DNA from: Pseudorhodoferax sp047601025
Lineage (GTDB): Bacteria > Pseudomonadota > Gammaproteobacteria > Burkholderiales > Burkholderiaceae_C
Assembly: GCF_047601025.1 (NCBI RefSeq)
Contig: NZ_JASGJZ010000001.1
Coordinates: 2,480,001-2,544,000, forward strand
DNA length: 64,000 nt
Direction of reading: 5' to 3'
In this document: positions 1 to 8,493 of the stretch, in pieces
How positions within the stretch are numbered: position 1 is the first letter of the stretch
Layout of the letters: each line of letters starts with the position of its first letter
The notes under the pieces: generated by a model
The model's database searches: none
What the model was told of the DNA's origin: nothing
Seen by the model: only the letters and a program-made list of their open reading frames with translations
Translations under genes and position numbers: made by a program

Positions 1-4
1 TCAT
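1..4 (-). CDS. groES: Start codon of a leftward gene, probably groES (cut by edge)
   Basis: Only the ATG (positions 4-2) and one further base are inside the window. The assignment rests on context. A purine-rich ribosome binding site (AAGGAAAGGA on the minus strand, about positions 12-21) sits 7 bases before this ATG, and a perfect CIRCE lies immediately upstream. In proteobacteria CIRCE normally precedes groESL. The next base, A, fits the usual Met-Lys or Met-Asn start of GroES. dnaK or grpE would be the alternative. Confidence 0.5.
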
Positions 5-32
5 ACCAGATTCCTTTCCTTGGTGGACCATG

Positions 33-59
33 TTAGCACTCTCATATGAAGAGTGCTAA
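33..59 (-). promoter_or_regulatory. CIRCE element, HrcA heat-shock operator
   Basis: The sequence is TTAGCACTC, nine bases, GAGTGCTAA: an exact match to the CIRCE consensus with both 9-base arms perfect. HrcA binds this site and represses chaperone operons until heat stress. It lies between the leftward start codon at position 4 and the rightward selD, and its short distance to the leftward ribosome binding site assigns it to the leftward gene. I could not find a convincing sigma-32 or sigma-70 promoter beside it. Confidence 0.93.
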
Positions 60-209
60 AGACGGTGCGAAAGCAGGTTCTGCACTCGGGTTAACCCTGT
101 TGGCAGATCTGGCGTGTTGGACTTGTCCGGCGGAAAAGGGTTCCCCATGGGCGCTGCCGGCGGCCTGGGCCAGAATGCACGCCGTCCCCAGCCCCTCCTG
201 CCTGCGACC

Positions 210-1274
210 ATGTCCACTCCCGCACCGACCGCCGCCGAGCCCCGCCTGACCTCCCTGTCCCACGGCGGCGGCTGCGGCTGCAAGATCGCGCCCGGCGTGC
301 TGTCCGAGATCCTGCGGCACCAGGGCGGCGGACTGCCGGTGCCGCCGGAGCTGCTGGTCGGCATCGAGACCTCGGACGACGCGGCCGTCTACCGGCTCAA
401 CGACCAGCAGGCGCTGGTCGCGACGACCGACTTCTTCATGCCCATCGTGGACGACCCGTTCGACTTCGGCCGCATCGCCGCGACGAACGCGATCTCCGAC
501 GTCTACGCCATGGGCGGCCGGCCGATCCTGGCGCTGGCGCTGGTCGGCATGCCGGTCAACGTGCTGTCCACCGCGACCATCGCCCGCATCCTGGCCGGCG
601 GGCAATCGGTCTGCCAGGCGGCCGGCATCCCGGTCGCCGGCGGGCACACCATCGATTCGGTCGAGCCGATCTACGGCCTGGTGGCGCTGGGCCTGGTGCA
701 CCCGGACAAGCTGCGCCGCAACACCGGCGCGCGGCCCGGCGACCGGCTGGTGCTGGGCAAGCCGCTGGGCGTGGGCGTGCTGTCGGCCGCGTTCAAGAAG
801 GAACGGCTCGATGCCGCCGGCTACGCCCGCATGCTGGAGACCACGACGCGGCTGAACACCCCCGGCCCGGCGCTGGCCGAACTGCCCGGCGTGCACGCGC
901 TGACCGACGTCACCGGCTTCGGCCTGGCCGGCCACGGCCTGGAACTGGCGCGCGGCGCCGGCTGCCGCGTGGTGCTGGACTGGGCGCGCGTGCCGGTGCT
1001 GGACGGCGTGCGCGCGCTGGTCGCCGCCGGCTGCGTGACCGGCGCCTCCGGCCGCAACTGGGCCGGCTACGGCGCCGAGGTCGCGCACGCCCTGCCGGCC
1101 GCCGAGCAGGCGCTGCTGACCGACCCGCAGACCAGCGGCGGCCTGCTGGTGGCCTGCGCGCCCGACAGCGTCGGGGACGTGCTGGCGCTGTTCCGGGCGC
1201 AGGGCTTCGCGGCCGCGGCCGAGATCGGCGAGGTGCAGCCCTGGACCGAAGGGCCGCGGCTGGTCGTGCGCTAG
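210..1274 (+). CDS. selD: Selenide, water dikinase SelD
   Basis: This enzyme makes monoselenophosphate from selenide and ATP, the selenium donor for selenocysteine and for 2-selenouridine in tRNA. The product is about 354 residues, close to the 347 of E. coli. The N-terminal motif GGGCGCK holds the catalytic Cys22 and Lys25 (E. coli Cys17 and Lys20), so this is the cysteine form and not the selenocysteine form. Later blocks typical of the AIR-synthase/SelD fold are present (DDAAVY, DVYAMGG, GFGLAGH, DPQTSGG). I chose the ATG at 210 because it gives the usual short N-terminus. An ATG at 147 has a better upstream purine run and would add 21 residues. No selA, selB or selU gene lies nearby, so which selenium pathway it feeds is not visible. 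Confidence 0.95.
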   Translation: MSTPAPTAAEPRLTSLSHGGGCGCKIAPGVLSEILRHQGGGLPVPPELLVGIETSDDAAVYRLNDQQALVATTDFFMPIVDDPFDFGRIAATNAISDVYAMGGRPILALALVGMPVNVLSTATIARILAGGQSVCQAAGIPVAGGHTIDSVEPIYGLVALGLVHPDKLRRNTGARPGDRLVLGKPLGVGVLSAAFKKERLDAAGYARMLETTTRLNTPGPALAELPGVHALTDVTGFGLAGHGLELARGAGCRVVLDWARVPVLDGVRALVAAGCVTGASGRNWAGYGAEVAHALPAAEQALLTDPQTSGGLLVACAPDSVGDVLALFRAQGFAAAAEIGEVQPWTEGPRLVVR

Positions 1275-1284
1275 GGGCCGGGCG

Positions 1285-1797
1285 ATGCCGCGCTACGTCG
1301 CGTTGCTGCGAGGCGTCAGTCCGCAGAACTGCAGCATGCCGGCGCTGCGCCGCAGCCTGGAGGCCGCCGGCTTCGCGCGCGTGCGGACCGTGCTGTCCAG
1401 CGGCAATGCCGTGTTCGATGCGGACGAGGCGCCGGAGGCGGTGCTGGCGCAGCGCGTCGAGGCGGCCCAGCAGGCGGGCCTGGGGCGCCGCTTCGCGACC
1501 ATCGTGCGGTCGGTGGACGCGCTGCAGGCCCTGCTGGCCGGCGATCCGTTCGCCCCGTTCGGCTTTCCGCCGCAGGCCAAGCGCGTGGTCAGCTTCCTGC
1601 GCGCGCCGCGCGCGTCCCGGGTCCCGCTGCCGCTGACCCGCGGCTGCGCCACCGTGGCCTGCCAGGTCGGCGCCGAGGCGTTCACCGCCTACCTGCCCGG
1701 CGAGGGGCCGGTCTTCATGCAGCTGATCGAGCAGGCCTTCGGCGTGGACGTGACGACCCGCACCTGGGACACCGTGCGCAAGTGCGCGCAGGCGTAG
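1285..1797 (+). CDS. DUF1697 family protein
   Basis: A 170-residue protein beginning MPRYVALLRGV and continuing with ALRRSLEAAGFARVRTVLSSGNAVF, the family signature of DUF1697 (usually RYVALLRGINVGG...SGNVVF). The function of the family is unknown. Its size and single domain are normal. It starts 10 bases after the selD stop, so it is probably cotranscribed with selD. Convergent lacI-type DNA follows within 8 bases of its stop. Confidence 0.85.
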   Translation: MPRYVALLRGVSPQNCSMPALRRSLEAAGFARVRTVLSSGNAVFDADEAPEAVLAQRVEAAQQAGLGRRFATIVRSVDALQALLAGDPFAPFGFPPQAKRVVSFLRAPRASRVPLPLTRGCATVACQVGAEAFTAYLPGEGPVFMQLIEQAFGVDVTTRTWDTVRKCAQA

Positions 1798-1804
1798 CCG
1801 GCCG

Positions 1805-2845
1805 TCAGGCCGCGCCGCGCCCGTGCCGGCTCGACCCGCGCACCAGCAGCCGGCCCTGCAGCACCACGCGGCGCGGCGCGCGCCCGGGCTCGGCCAGCCG
1901 CTGCAGCAGCAGTTCGGCCGCGCTGCGGCCGAGTTCCTGCGTCGGCTGGGCCAGCACGGTGATGGCCGGCTCGGGCATCGTGGTCCAGTCGTTGTCGTCG
2001 AAGCCGGCCAGCGCCACCTCGGCCGGCACCCGCAGGCCGCTGGCCCGTAGCGCGCGCCAGGCGCCCAGCAGCAGCAGGCCGCTGGTGGCCAGCAGCGCAT
2101 CGGGCCGCCGGTCCGCCGGCTCGGCCAGCAGCTGCGCGGCGCCGGCCTGGCCGGCCTGCGCGTCCGGCCGCAGCGGCAGCACGCGCGGCGCCAGGCCGGC
2201 TTTGCGCAGCGCCGCCTCGTAGCCGGCCTGGCGCTCGCGGCCGGTGCTGCTGTGCGCGCCGGCCAGCAGCGCGATGCGGCGGCAGCCTTCGGCCGCGAGG
2301 TGGGCCGCCAGCGTGTGCGCGGCGGCGGCGTTGTCCAGCAGCGCGGCGTCGCAGGCGGTGGCGGCCGGGGCGCGGTCCACCATCACCAGCGGAAACGGCC
2401 AGGGGCCGCCCGGGAAGCCCGGGCGCTGCGTGAACTCCAGCGTCGGCGCCAGGATCACGCCGCTGGCGCGCTCGTCGGCCATCAGCTCCAGGTACGACTG
2501 CTCCTTGGCCGGGTCCTCGTCGCTGTTGCACAGGATCAGCCGCAGCCCGGCGGCGTAGGCCACGTCTTCCACGGCGCGGCCGATCTCGGTGAAGAACGGG
2601 TTGCGGATGTCGGCCACCACCAGCCCGATCAGCGAGGTGCGGCGCTGGCGCAGCCGGCGCGCCGCCAGGCTGGGCCGCCAGCCCAGCTCGGCGATGGCCT
2701 GCTGCACGCGCGCGCGCAGCGCCGGGCGCACGGCCTCGGCGTCGGTCAGCACGCGCGAGACCGTGGTCGTGGACACGCCGGCGCGCGAGGCCACGTCCTT
2801 GATGCTGGGCTGGCCGGGCACCGCGAGCGGGGGGGCGGAAGACAT
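1805..2845 (-). CDS. LacI-family transcriptional regulator of the fructose operon
   Basis: The 346-residue product has an N-terminal LacI helix-turn-helix (residues about 14-35, SIKDVASRAGVSTTTVSRVL), a hinge helix with LAARRLRQRRT, and a periplasmic-binding-protein-like effector domain (GLVVADIRNPFFTEI and onward). It is divergent from fruB, and the intergenic region contains two copies of a palindromic operator, one beside each start codon. By analogy with FruR/Cra-type and other sugar regulators it probably represses fruBKA and itself until a fructose phosphate is present. The ligand is inferred from context only. Confidence 0.9.
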   Translation of the reverse strand: MSSAPPLAVPGQPSIKDVASRAGVSTTTVSRVLTDAEAVRPALRARVQQAIAELGWRPSLAARRLRQRRTSLIGLVVADIRNPFFTEIGRAVEDVAYAAGLRLILCNSDEDPAKEQSYLELMADERASGVILAPTLEFTQRPGFPGGPWPFPLVMVDRAPAATACDAALLDNAAAAHTLAAHLAAEGCRRIALLAGAHSSTGRERQAGYEAALRKAGLAPRVLPLRPDAQAGQAGAAQLLAEPADRRPDALLATSGLLLLGAWRALRASGLRVPAEVALAGFDDNDWTTMPEPAITVLAQPTQELGRSAAELLLQRLAEPGRAPRRVVLQGRLLVRGSSRHGRGAA

Positions 2846-2860
2846 GCGCGGCGGATTCCT

Positions 2861-2872
2861 GGTATCGATTCC
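2861..2872. promoter_or_regulatory. LacI-family operator, regulator-proximal copy
   Basis: GGTATCGATTCC differs at one position from the perfect palindrome GGAATCGATTCC found 131 bases away beside fruB. It ends 15 bases upstream of the regulator's start codon, a position suited to autorepression. The central CG step is typical of LacI-family operators. Confidence 0.65.
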
Positions 2873-2991
2873 TGGATTCTGGGGCGATGTCTGCGCCCGG
2901 AGAATGTTCTTTCGCCTAGTGTTTACCCTTGGTTTGTACGCTGCAGCAGGCGAATCCGGTGGACATCATGGACGGTCGCCGGAATAATTTC

Positions 2992-3005
2992 TGGAATCGA
3001 TTCCA
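2992..3005. promoter_or_regulatory. LacI-family operator, fruB-proximal copy
   Basis: TGGAATCGATTCCA is a perfect 14-bp palindrome with a central CG, ending 17 bases before the fruB start codon. Together with the near-copy at 2861 it flanks the intergenic region, which would allow a looped repressor tetramer or separate control of each promoter. Confidence 0.75.
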
Positions 3006-3022
3006 TTTCGCAGGAGACTCGC

Positions 3023-5581
3023 TTGGACACCCTGGCCCTCACTCCCGTCGAGGTCCGCCTGGCCGCCCGGCCGGCCGACCGCGACGATGCCGTGCGCAGC
3101 GCCGGCGCTCTGCTGGTGCAGGCCGGCTTCTGCGACGCCGGCTATGTCGACAGCCTGCTGCGGCGCGAGCAGGTCGCCACCACCTGGCTGGGCCAGGGCG
3201 TGGCCATCCCGCACGGCATGGTCGAGGACAAGGGCCTGGTGCGCCGCACCGGCCTGGCGGTGCTGCAGGTGCCGCAGGGCGTGGCCTGGGGCAGCGCCGA
3301 CAAGCCGGTGCACCTGGTCGTGGCGATCGCCGCCGCGTCCGACGAGCACATCGCCGTGCTGCGCCGGCTGACCCGGCTGATGCGTGACGCGGCCCGCATC
3401 GAGCAGCTGGTGCACACCCCGCGCGCCGAGGACATCGTGGCCGCGCTGACCAGCGATGCCGCGCCCGACGCCGCCGCGGCCGCCGCTGCCCCGGCGCAGG
3501 ATTTCCCGCTCGGCGTGGACCTCACGCTGAACTACCCCAACGGCCTGCACGCCCGCCCGGCCGGCCAGTGGGCGCAGCTGGCCGCGCGCTTCCAGTCCGC
3601 GCTGCGCGTGCGCCATGCCGACGCCGTGGCCGACGCCCGCAACATGGCCGCGCTGCTGAGCCTGGGCGCCGGCCGTGGCGCCGCGCTGCGCCTGTCGGCC
3701 CAGGGGCCGGACGCCGAGGCGGCGGTGGCCGCGCTGCGCGACCTGGTCGTGCGCCTGGGCGAGGAGGAGACCCGCCAGGCCGAGCTGGCCGCCGCGCGCC
3801 AGTCGCAGGCGCAAGGCCTGGGCCGGCTGCTGGGCGGCTGGCAGCCGGCCGCGCGCCAGACCATCGGCGGCATCGCCGCCAGCCCCGGCCTGGTGATCGG
3901 CACGCTGGTCAGCGCCGAGGCCCGTGCGCTGGACGTGCCCGACACGCACCAGGGCGTGGCCGCCGAGGCCGCGCTGCTGGACCGCGCGCTGAACGCCGCC
4001 GCGGCCCAGATCCAGCGCCTGGCCGACGACGCGCGCGGCCAGGGCCGGGCCGAGCAGGCCGGCATCTTCGACGCCCACGGCCAGATGCTGCGCGACGCCG
4101 TGCTGCTGCGCGACGTCAGCCGCCTCGTGGTGCAGGGCCATGGCGCGGCCTGGGCCTGGCGCCACGTGCTGGCCGAGCGCGTGGCCGTGCAGCGCGCGCT
4201 GCCGGACGCGCTGCTGGCCGCCCGCGCCGCCGACCTGCAGGACGTCGGCGAGCGCGTGCTGCGCCACCTGCTGGGCCGCGGCGAGGAAGCCGCCGCGGGC
4301 GTGGACCCGGCCTCCTGGCCGCGCGACACGCTGCTGCTGGCCGACGACCTGTCGCCCTCGGTCACCGCGCAGATCGACGTGCAGCGCGTCAAGGGCTTCT
4401 GCACCGCGCGCGGCGGCCCCACGGCGCACACCGCGATCCTGGCGCGCGCGCTGGGCCTGCCGGCGGTGGTCGCGGCCGGCGCCGGCGTGCTGCAGCTGCC
4501 GCCGGGCGAGCGCGCGATCCTCGACGGCTACCGCGGCCAGCTCCACGTCGCGCCGACCGAGGCCGCGCTGGCCGAGACCGAGGCCATGATCGAGCGCCTG
4601 GCCCGCCACCAGGCCGAGGAGGCCGCCAGCCGCCTGCAGCCGGCCACCACCACCGACGGCCACCACGTCGAGATCGCCGCCAACGTGAACCGCGCCGACC
4701 AGGTGCCGCGCGCGCTGGAGCAGGGCGCCGAGGGCGTGGGCCTGATGCGCACCGAGTTCCTGTTCCTCGAACGCGACCACGTGCCCGACGAGGAAGAGCA
4801 GTTCGCCGTCTACCGCGACATGGCGCAGGCCCTGGCCGGCCGGCCGCTGATCGTGCGCACGCTGGACATCGGCGGCGACAAGCAGGTGCCGCACCTGAAC
4901 CTGCCGGTGGAGGAGAACCCCTTCCTCGGCGTGCGCGGCGCGCGGCTGTGCCTGCAGCGCGACGACCTGTTGCTGCCGCAGCTGCGCGCGCTGGTGCGCG
5001 CGGCGCAGGCCGGGCCGCTGTCCATCATGTTCCCGATGATCAGCACCGTCGACGAGGTGCGGCGCCTGAAGGCGCGGCTGGCCGAGGTGCAGCAGCAGCT
5101 GGGCCTGGCGCACGTGCCCATCCCGGTCGGCATCATGATCGAGGTGCCCTCGGCCGCGCGCATGGCCGACCGGCTGGCCGCGCACGTGGACTTCTTCTCG
5201 ATCGGCACCAACGACCTCACGCAGTACACGCTGGCGGTGGACCGCCAGCACCCGCAGCTGGCCGGCATGGCCGACAGCCTGCACCCGGCCGTGCTGCGGC
5301 TGGTGGCCGACACGGTGGACGGCGCACGCCGCCACGGCCGCTGGGTCGGCGTCTGCGGCGGCCTGGCTGGCGAACCGCTGGGCGCCGCGCTGCTGGCCGG
5401 CCTGGGCGTGCAGGAGCTGAGCATGAGCGTGGGCGACATCACCGCCGTCAAGGCCCTGCTGCGCCGCCACAGCCTGGCCGAGCTGCAGGCCCTGGCGCGC
5501 GCGGCGCTGGACATGGACGACGGCGACCAGGTGCGCGCGCTGGGCGCGCAGCTGCGCGCCGCGCCGGAGGCCGGGCAATGA
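3023..5581 (+). CDS. fruB: Fructose PTS multiphosphoryl transfer protein (EIIA-HPr-EI)
   Basis: The protein carries phosphate from phosphoenolpyruvate to the fructose permease. It fuses three modules: EIIA-Fru (residues 1-150, active His64 in GVAIPHG), an HPr/FPr domain (about 168-250, active His176 in GLHARPA) and Enzyme I (about 285-852, active His469 in GGPTAHTAI, followed by the PEP-binding barrel with GLMRTEFLF). All three phospho-histidines are present, so the system needs no general EI or HPr. I place the start at the TTG at 3023 because CAGGAGA precedes it by 6 bases and because the reading frame further upstream encodes nothing recognisable. First gene of the fru operon. Confidence 0.95.
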   Translation: MDTLALTPVEVRLAARPADRDDAVRSAGALLVQAGFCDAGYVDSLLRREQVATTWLGQGVAIPHGMVEDKGLVRRTGLAVLQVPQGVAWGSADKPVHLVVAIAAASDEHIAVLRRLTRLMRDAARIEQLVHTPRAEDIVAALTSDAAPDAAAAAAAPAQDFPLGVDLTLNYPNGLHARPAGQWAQLAARFQSALRVRHADAVADARNMAALLSLGAGRGAALRLSAQGPDAEAAVAALRDLVVRLGEEETRQAELAAARQSQAQGLGRLLGGWQPAARQTIGGIAASPGLVIGTLVSAEARALDVPDTHQGVAAEAALLDRALNAAAAQIQRLADDARGQGRAEQAGIFDAHGQMLRDAVLLRDVSRLVVQGHGAAWAWRHVLAERVAVQRALPDALLAARAADLQDVGERVLRHLLGRGEEAAAGVDPASWPRDTLLLADDLSPSVTAQIDVQRVKGFCTARGGPTAHTAILARALGLPAVVAAGAGVLQLPPGERAILDGYRGQLHVAPTEAALAETEAMIERLARHQAEEAASRLQPATTTDGHHVEIAANVNRADQVPRALEQGAEGVGLMRTEFLFLERDHVPDEEEQFAVYRDMAQALAGRPLIVRTLDIGGDKQVPHLNLPVEENPFLGVRGARLCLQRDDLLLPQLRALVRAAQAGPLSIMFPMISTVDEVRRLKARLAEVQQQLGLAHVPIPVGIMIEVPSAARMADRLAAHVDFFSIGTNDLTQYTLAVDRQHPQLAGMADSLHPAVLRLVADTVDGARRHGRWVGVCGGLAGEPLGAALLAGLGVQELSMSVGDITAVKALLRRHSLAELQALARAALDMDDGDQVRALGAQLRAAPEAGQ

Positions 5582-5738
5582 AGCACCCCCGGTCCGCGCG
5601 CACGGCGTGCGCTTCGCCAAACCCCTGGAGGGGGCACGACGTCCTGCGGCCTGCCGAAGCCACGCCCGCGGATGCCGTCGACATGGCCTGCGGCGCGTCG
5701 CCGGACGCCGGTCGCGCGCCGCGCCAGGGAGCCCCGCG

Positions 5739-6701
5739 ATGAACCAGGCACAGGTCATCACCCTCACGCCGAACCCGGCGATCGACCACACCGTCACGCT
5801 CGACCGGCTGGAGCCCGGCGCCGTGCACCGCGCGCGCGCCGAGCAGTTCGAGGCCGGCGGCAAGGGCATCGGCGTGGCCGCCGTGCTGGCGGCGCTGGGC
5901 GTGCGCGTCGCGGCCGGCGGCTGGCTCGGCGCCGAGAACCCGCAGCGCTTCGAGCAGGCCTTCTCCGCGCTCGGCATCGCGGACGCGATGTGGCGCGTGC
6001 CCGGCCGCACCCGCACCAACATCAAGCTGGCCGACACCGCGCGCGGCGAGACCACCGACGTCAACCTGCCCGGCATCGCCTTCGACGCCGAACTGCTGGC
6101 CCGTGCCGAGGCCGGCCTGCTGGGCCGGCTGGCGCCGCTGGTCGGCGCCGGCACCTGGGTCACGCTGGCCGGCAGCCTGCCGCCGGGCGTCGTGCCCGGG
6201 CGCATGGCCCGGCTGGCGCGCGCGCTGCGCGACCGGGGTGCGCGGCTGATGGTCGACACCGGCGGCGCCACGCTGCGCGCGCTGCTGGCCGAGCTGGAGC
6301 CCGCGCCCGATTTCGTCAAGCCCAACCGCGCCGAGCTGGAGGAACTGGTCGGTCGGCCGCTGCCCACGGTCGCCGCCGTGGCCGACGCCGCGGCGCAGCT
6401 GCAGCAGCGCGGCATCGCGCTGGTCGTGGTCTCGCTCGGCGGCGACGGCGCCGTGGTCGCCAGCGGCGGTACGCGCTGGTTCGCCGCCACGCCCCGGGTG
6501 CCGGTGGCCACCACGGTCGGCGCCGGCGACGCGCTGGTCGCCGGCACGCTGGGCGCGCTGATCGAGGGCCGCGCGCCGCTGGACGCCGCCGTGTTCGGCA
6601 TGGCCTGCGCGGCCGCGCGCATCCAGCGCGTCGCGCCCGGCCTGCCGCCCCGCCCCGAGATCGACGCGCTGGCCGCGCAGATCCAGCCGCACACCCTCTG
6701 A
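5739..6701 (+). CDS. fruK: 1-phosphofructokinase
   Basis: This PfkB-family kinase converts fructose 1-phosphate, the product of the PTS permease, to fructose 1,6-bisphosphate. It has 320 residues, normal for FruK. The N-terminal TLTPNPAIDHTV and GGKGIGVA motifs and the C-terminal anion hole TTVGAGDALVAG, with its catalytic Asp, are intact. The ATG at 5739 follows AGGGAG by 7 bases. It lies 157 bases after fruB; that gap contains no gene I can support. fruA follows 19 bases downstream. Confidence 0.95.
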   Translation: MNQAQVITLTPNPAIDHTVTLDRLEPGAVHRARAEQFEAGGKGIGVAAVLAALGVRVAAGGWLGAENPQRFEQAFSALGIADAMWRVPGRTRTNIKLADTARGETTDVNLPGIAFDAELLARAEAGLLGRLAPLVGAGTWVTLAGSLPPGVVPGRMARLARALRDRGARLMVDTGGATLRALLAELEPAPDFVKPNRAELEELVGRPLPTVAAVADAAAQLQQRGIALVVVSLGGDGAVVASGGTRWFAATPRVPVATTVGAGDALVAGTLGALIEGRAPLDAAVFGMACAAARIQRVAPGLPPRPEIDALAAQIQPHTL

Positions 6702-6720
6702 ACGCCCGGAGACATCCACC

Positions 6721-8493
6721 ATGGCCCAACTTTTCGCCATCGCCGCCAGCCAGGCAGGCCCCGCGCACAGCTTCATGCTGGGCGAGGCGCTGCAGGCGGC
6801 TGCCGCCCGCCTCGGGCATGAACTCAAGCTGCGCGTGGTCAGCAGCTTCGGCACGCAGGACGGCTTCTCGGCCGGTGAACTCGCGCAGGCCGGGGCCGTG
6901 ATCCTGGCGGCCGACGCCGGCAGCGGCATCGACCGCAGTGCGCTGCCGGCCGACCGGCTGCTGGAAGTCGCGCCCGAGGCCGTGTTCCGCGACCCGGCCG
7001 AGGTCGTGCGGCAGGCGCTGGCGCGGCTGGGCATGGCCCCGGCGGCTGCGCCCGCGGCCCCGGCCGCCGCACCGGCCGCCCAGGCCGCCGCCGCGGCCCG
7101 CCCCTTGAAGATCGTCGCCGTCACCTCCTGCCCGACCGGCGTGGCCCACACCTTCATGGCGGCCGAGGCGCTGGAGCAGGGTGCCAAGGCGCTGGGCCAC
7201 CAGATCCACGTGGAGACGCAGGGCTCGGTCGGCGCGCAGAACACGCTGTCGGCCCAGGCCATCGCCGAGGCCGACCTGGTGCTGATCGCCGCCGACACGC
7301 AGGTGGACCGCGCCCGCTTCGCCGGCAAGCGCCTGTACGGCGCCAGCACCAAGGCCGCGATCCACGACGCCGCCGCGCTGATCGGCAAGGCGCAGGCCGA
7401 GGCCGCGCCCTGGCAGGGCGACGCGCCGGCGGCGGCCGCCGCCGCGGCCCCGGCCGGCGCCCGGTCCAAGGCCGCGGCCGGCGGGCCGTACAAGCACCTG
7501 ATGACCGGCGTGTCCTTCATGCTGCCGTTCGTGGTCGCGGGCGGCCTGCTGATCGCGCTGGCCTTCGCGCTGGGCGGCATCTACGTCGCCGACGACGCGC
7601 ACCAGGGCACGCTCGGCTGGTCGATGTTCCAGGTCGGCTCCAAGGCCGCGTTCGCGCTGATGGTGCCGGCGCTGGCCGGCTACATCGCGTTCTCGATCGC
7701 CGACCGGCCCGGCATCGCGCCCGGCATGGTCGGCGGCATGCTGGCCGGCATGGTGGGCGCGGGCTTCCTGGGCGGCATCGCGGCCGGCTTCATCGCCGGC
7801 TATGCCGTCAAGTGGCTGAACCAGTGGATCCGCCTGCCGCGCGGGCTGGAGGGGCTCAAGCCGGTGCTGCTGCTGCCGCTGCTGGGCTCGGCCATCGTCG
7901 GCCTGCTGATGCTGATGGTCATCGGCAAGCCGGTGGCCGGCATCATGACCGCGTTGACCGAGTGGCTCAAGGGCATGCAGAGCTCCAGCGCCGTGCTGCT
8001 GGGCGTCACGCTGGGCGCCATGATGGCCGCCGACATGGGCGGCCCGATCAACAAGGCGGCCTACGTGTTCTCCACCTCGCTGATCGCCAGCGGCGTGGCC
8101 ACGCCCATGGCCGCCGCCATGGCCGCCGGCATGGTGCCGCCGCTGGGCATCGCGCTGGCCTGCCGGCTGTTCGCCAGCCGCTTCACGGCCGAGGAGCGCG
8201 AGGCCAGCAAGGCCGCCGCGGTGCTGGGCCTGGCCTTCATCACCGAGGGCGCGATCCCCTACGTGGCGCGCGACCCGCTGCGCATGATCCCGGCCTGCGT
8301 GCTCGGCGCGGCCACCGCCGGCGCGCTGTCGATGTGGTGGGGCATCGCGCTGCAGGCCCCGCACGGCGGCGTGTTCGTGCTGGCCATCCCGAACGCGGTC
8401 AACCACGTGCTGCTGTACGCCGCGGCGATCGTCGCCGGCAGCCTGGTCACGGCGCTGGCGCTGCGGGTGCTGAAGAAAAAAGTCGCCGCATGA
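6721..8493 (+). CDS. fruA: Fructose PTS permease EIIBC
   Basis: The membrane component imports fructose and phosphorylates it at carbon 1. The order is IIB' (residues 1-105), IIB (about 120-215) and the membrane IIC domain (about 255-590), 590 residues in total. The IIB domain has the phosphorylated Cys137 in TSCPTGVAHT. The first IIB-like domain has Gln in the matching place (ASQAGPAHS), so it is the non-catalytic docking copy, as in E. coli FruA. Alanine-rich linkers join the parts. Its stop codon overlaps the start of the next gene (ATGA). Confidence 0.95.
   Translation: MAQLFAIAASQAGPAHSFMLGEALQAAAARLGHELKLRVVSSFGTQDGFSAGELAQAGAVILAADAGSGIDRSALPADRLLEVAPEAVFRDPAEVVRQALARLGMAPAAAPAAPAAAPAAQAAAAARPLKIVAVTSCPTGVAHTFMAAEALEQGAKALGHQIHVETQGSVGAQNTLSAQAIAEADLVLIAADTQVDRARFAGKRLYGASTKAAIHDAAALIGKAQAEAAPWQGDAPAAAAAAAPAGARSKAAAGGPYKHLMTGVSFMLPFVVAGGLLIALAFALGGIYVADDAHQGTLGWSMFQVGSKAAFALMVPALAGYIAFSIADRPGIAPGMVGGMLAGMVGAGFLGGIAAGFIAGYAVKWLNQWIRLPRGLEGLKPVLLLPLLGSAIVGLLMLMVIGKPVAGIMTALTEWLKGMQSSSAVLLGVTLGAMMAADMGGPINKAAYVFSTSLIASGVATPMAAAMAAGMVPPLGIALACRLFASRFTAEEREASKAAAVLGLAFITEGAIPYVARDPLRMIPACVLGAATAGALSMWWGIALQAPHGGVFVLAIPNAVNHVLLYAAAIVAGSLVTALALRVLKKKVAA

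Noticed and set aside
60..209. A sigma-32 promoter for the leftward chaperone gene
   Set aside because: No CTTGAA/CCCCAT pair with proper spacing is visible upstream of CIRCE on the minus strand.
46..249. 67-codon frame beginning inside the CIRCE element
   Set aside because: It starts within the operator, has no ribosome binding site, overlaps the selD start region in another frame, and has no resemblance to a protein.
42..1088. Long minus-strand open frames opposite selD, and similar long frames opposite most genes
   Set aside because: They are rich in Ala, Arg, Gly and Pro, have no recognisable domain, and mirror the high GC content of the real gene on the other strand.
2252..3022. Upstream extension of the fruB frame
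   Set aside because: The extension is antisense to the LacI-type gene and reads as low-complexity Arg/Gly/Ala; the TTG at 3023 has a good ribosome binding site.
5578..5738. Small coding frame between fruB and fruK
   Set aside because: It begins at an overlapping ATG but its product shows no domain, signal or conserved look, and a fruK-proximal ribosome binding site lies within the gap.
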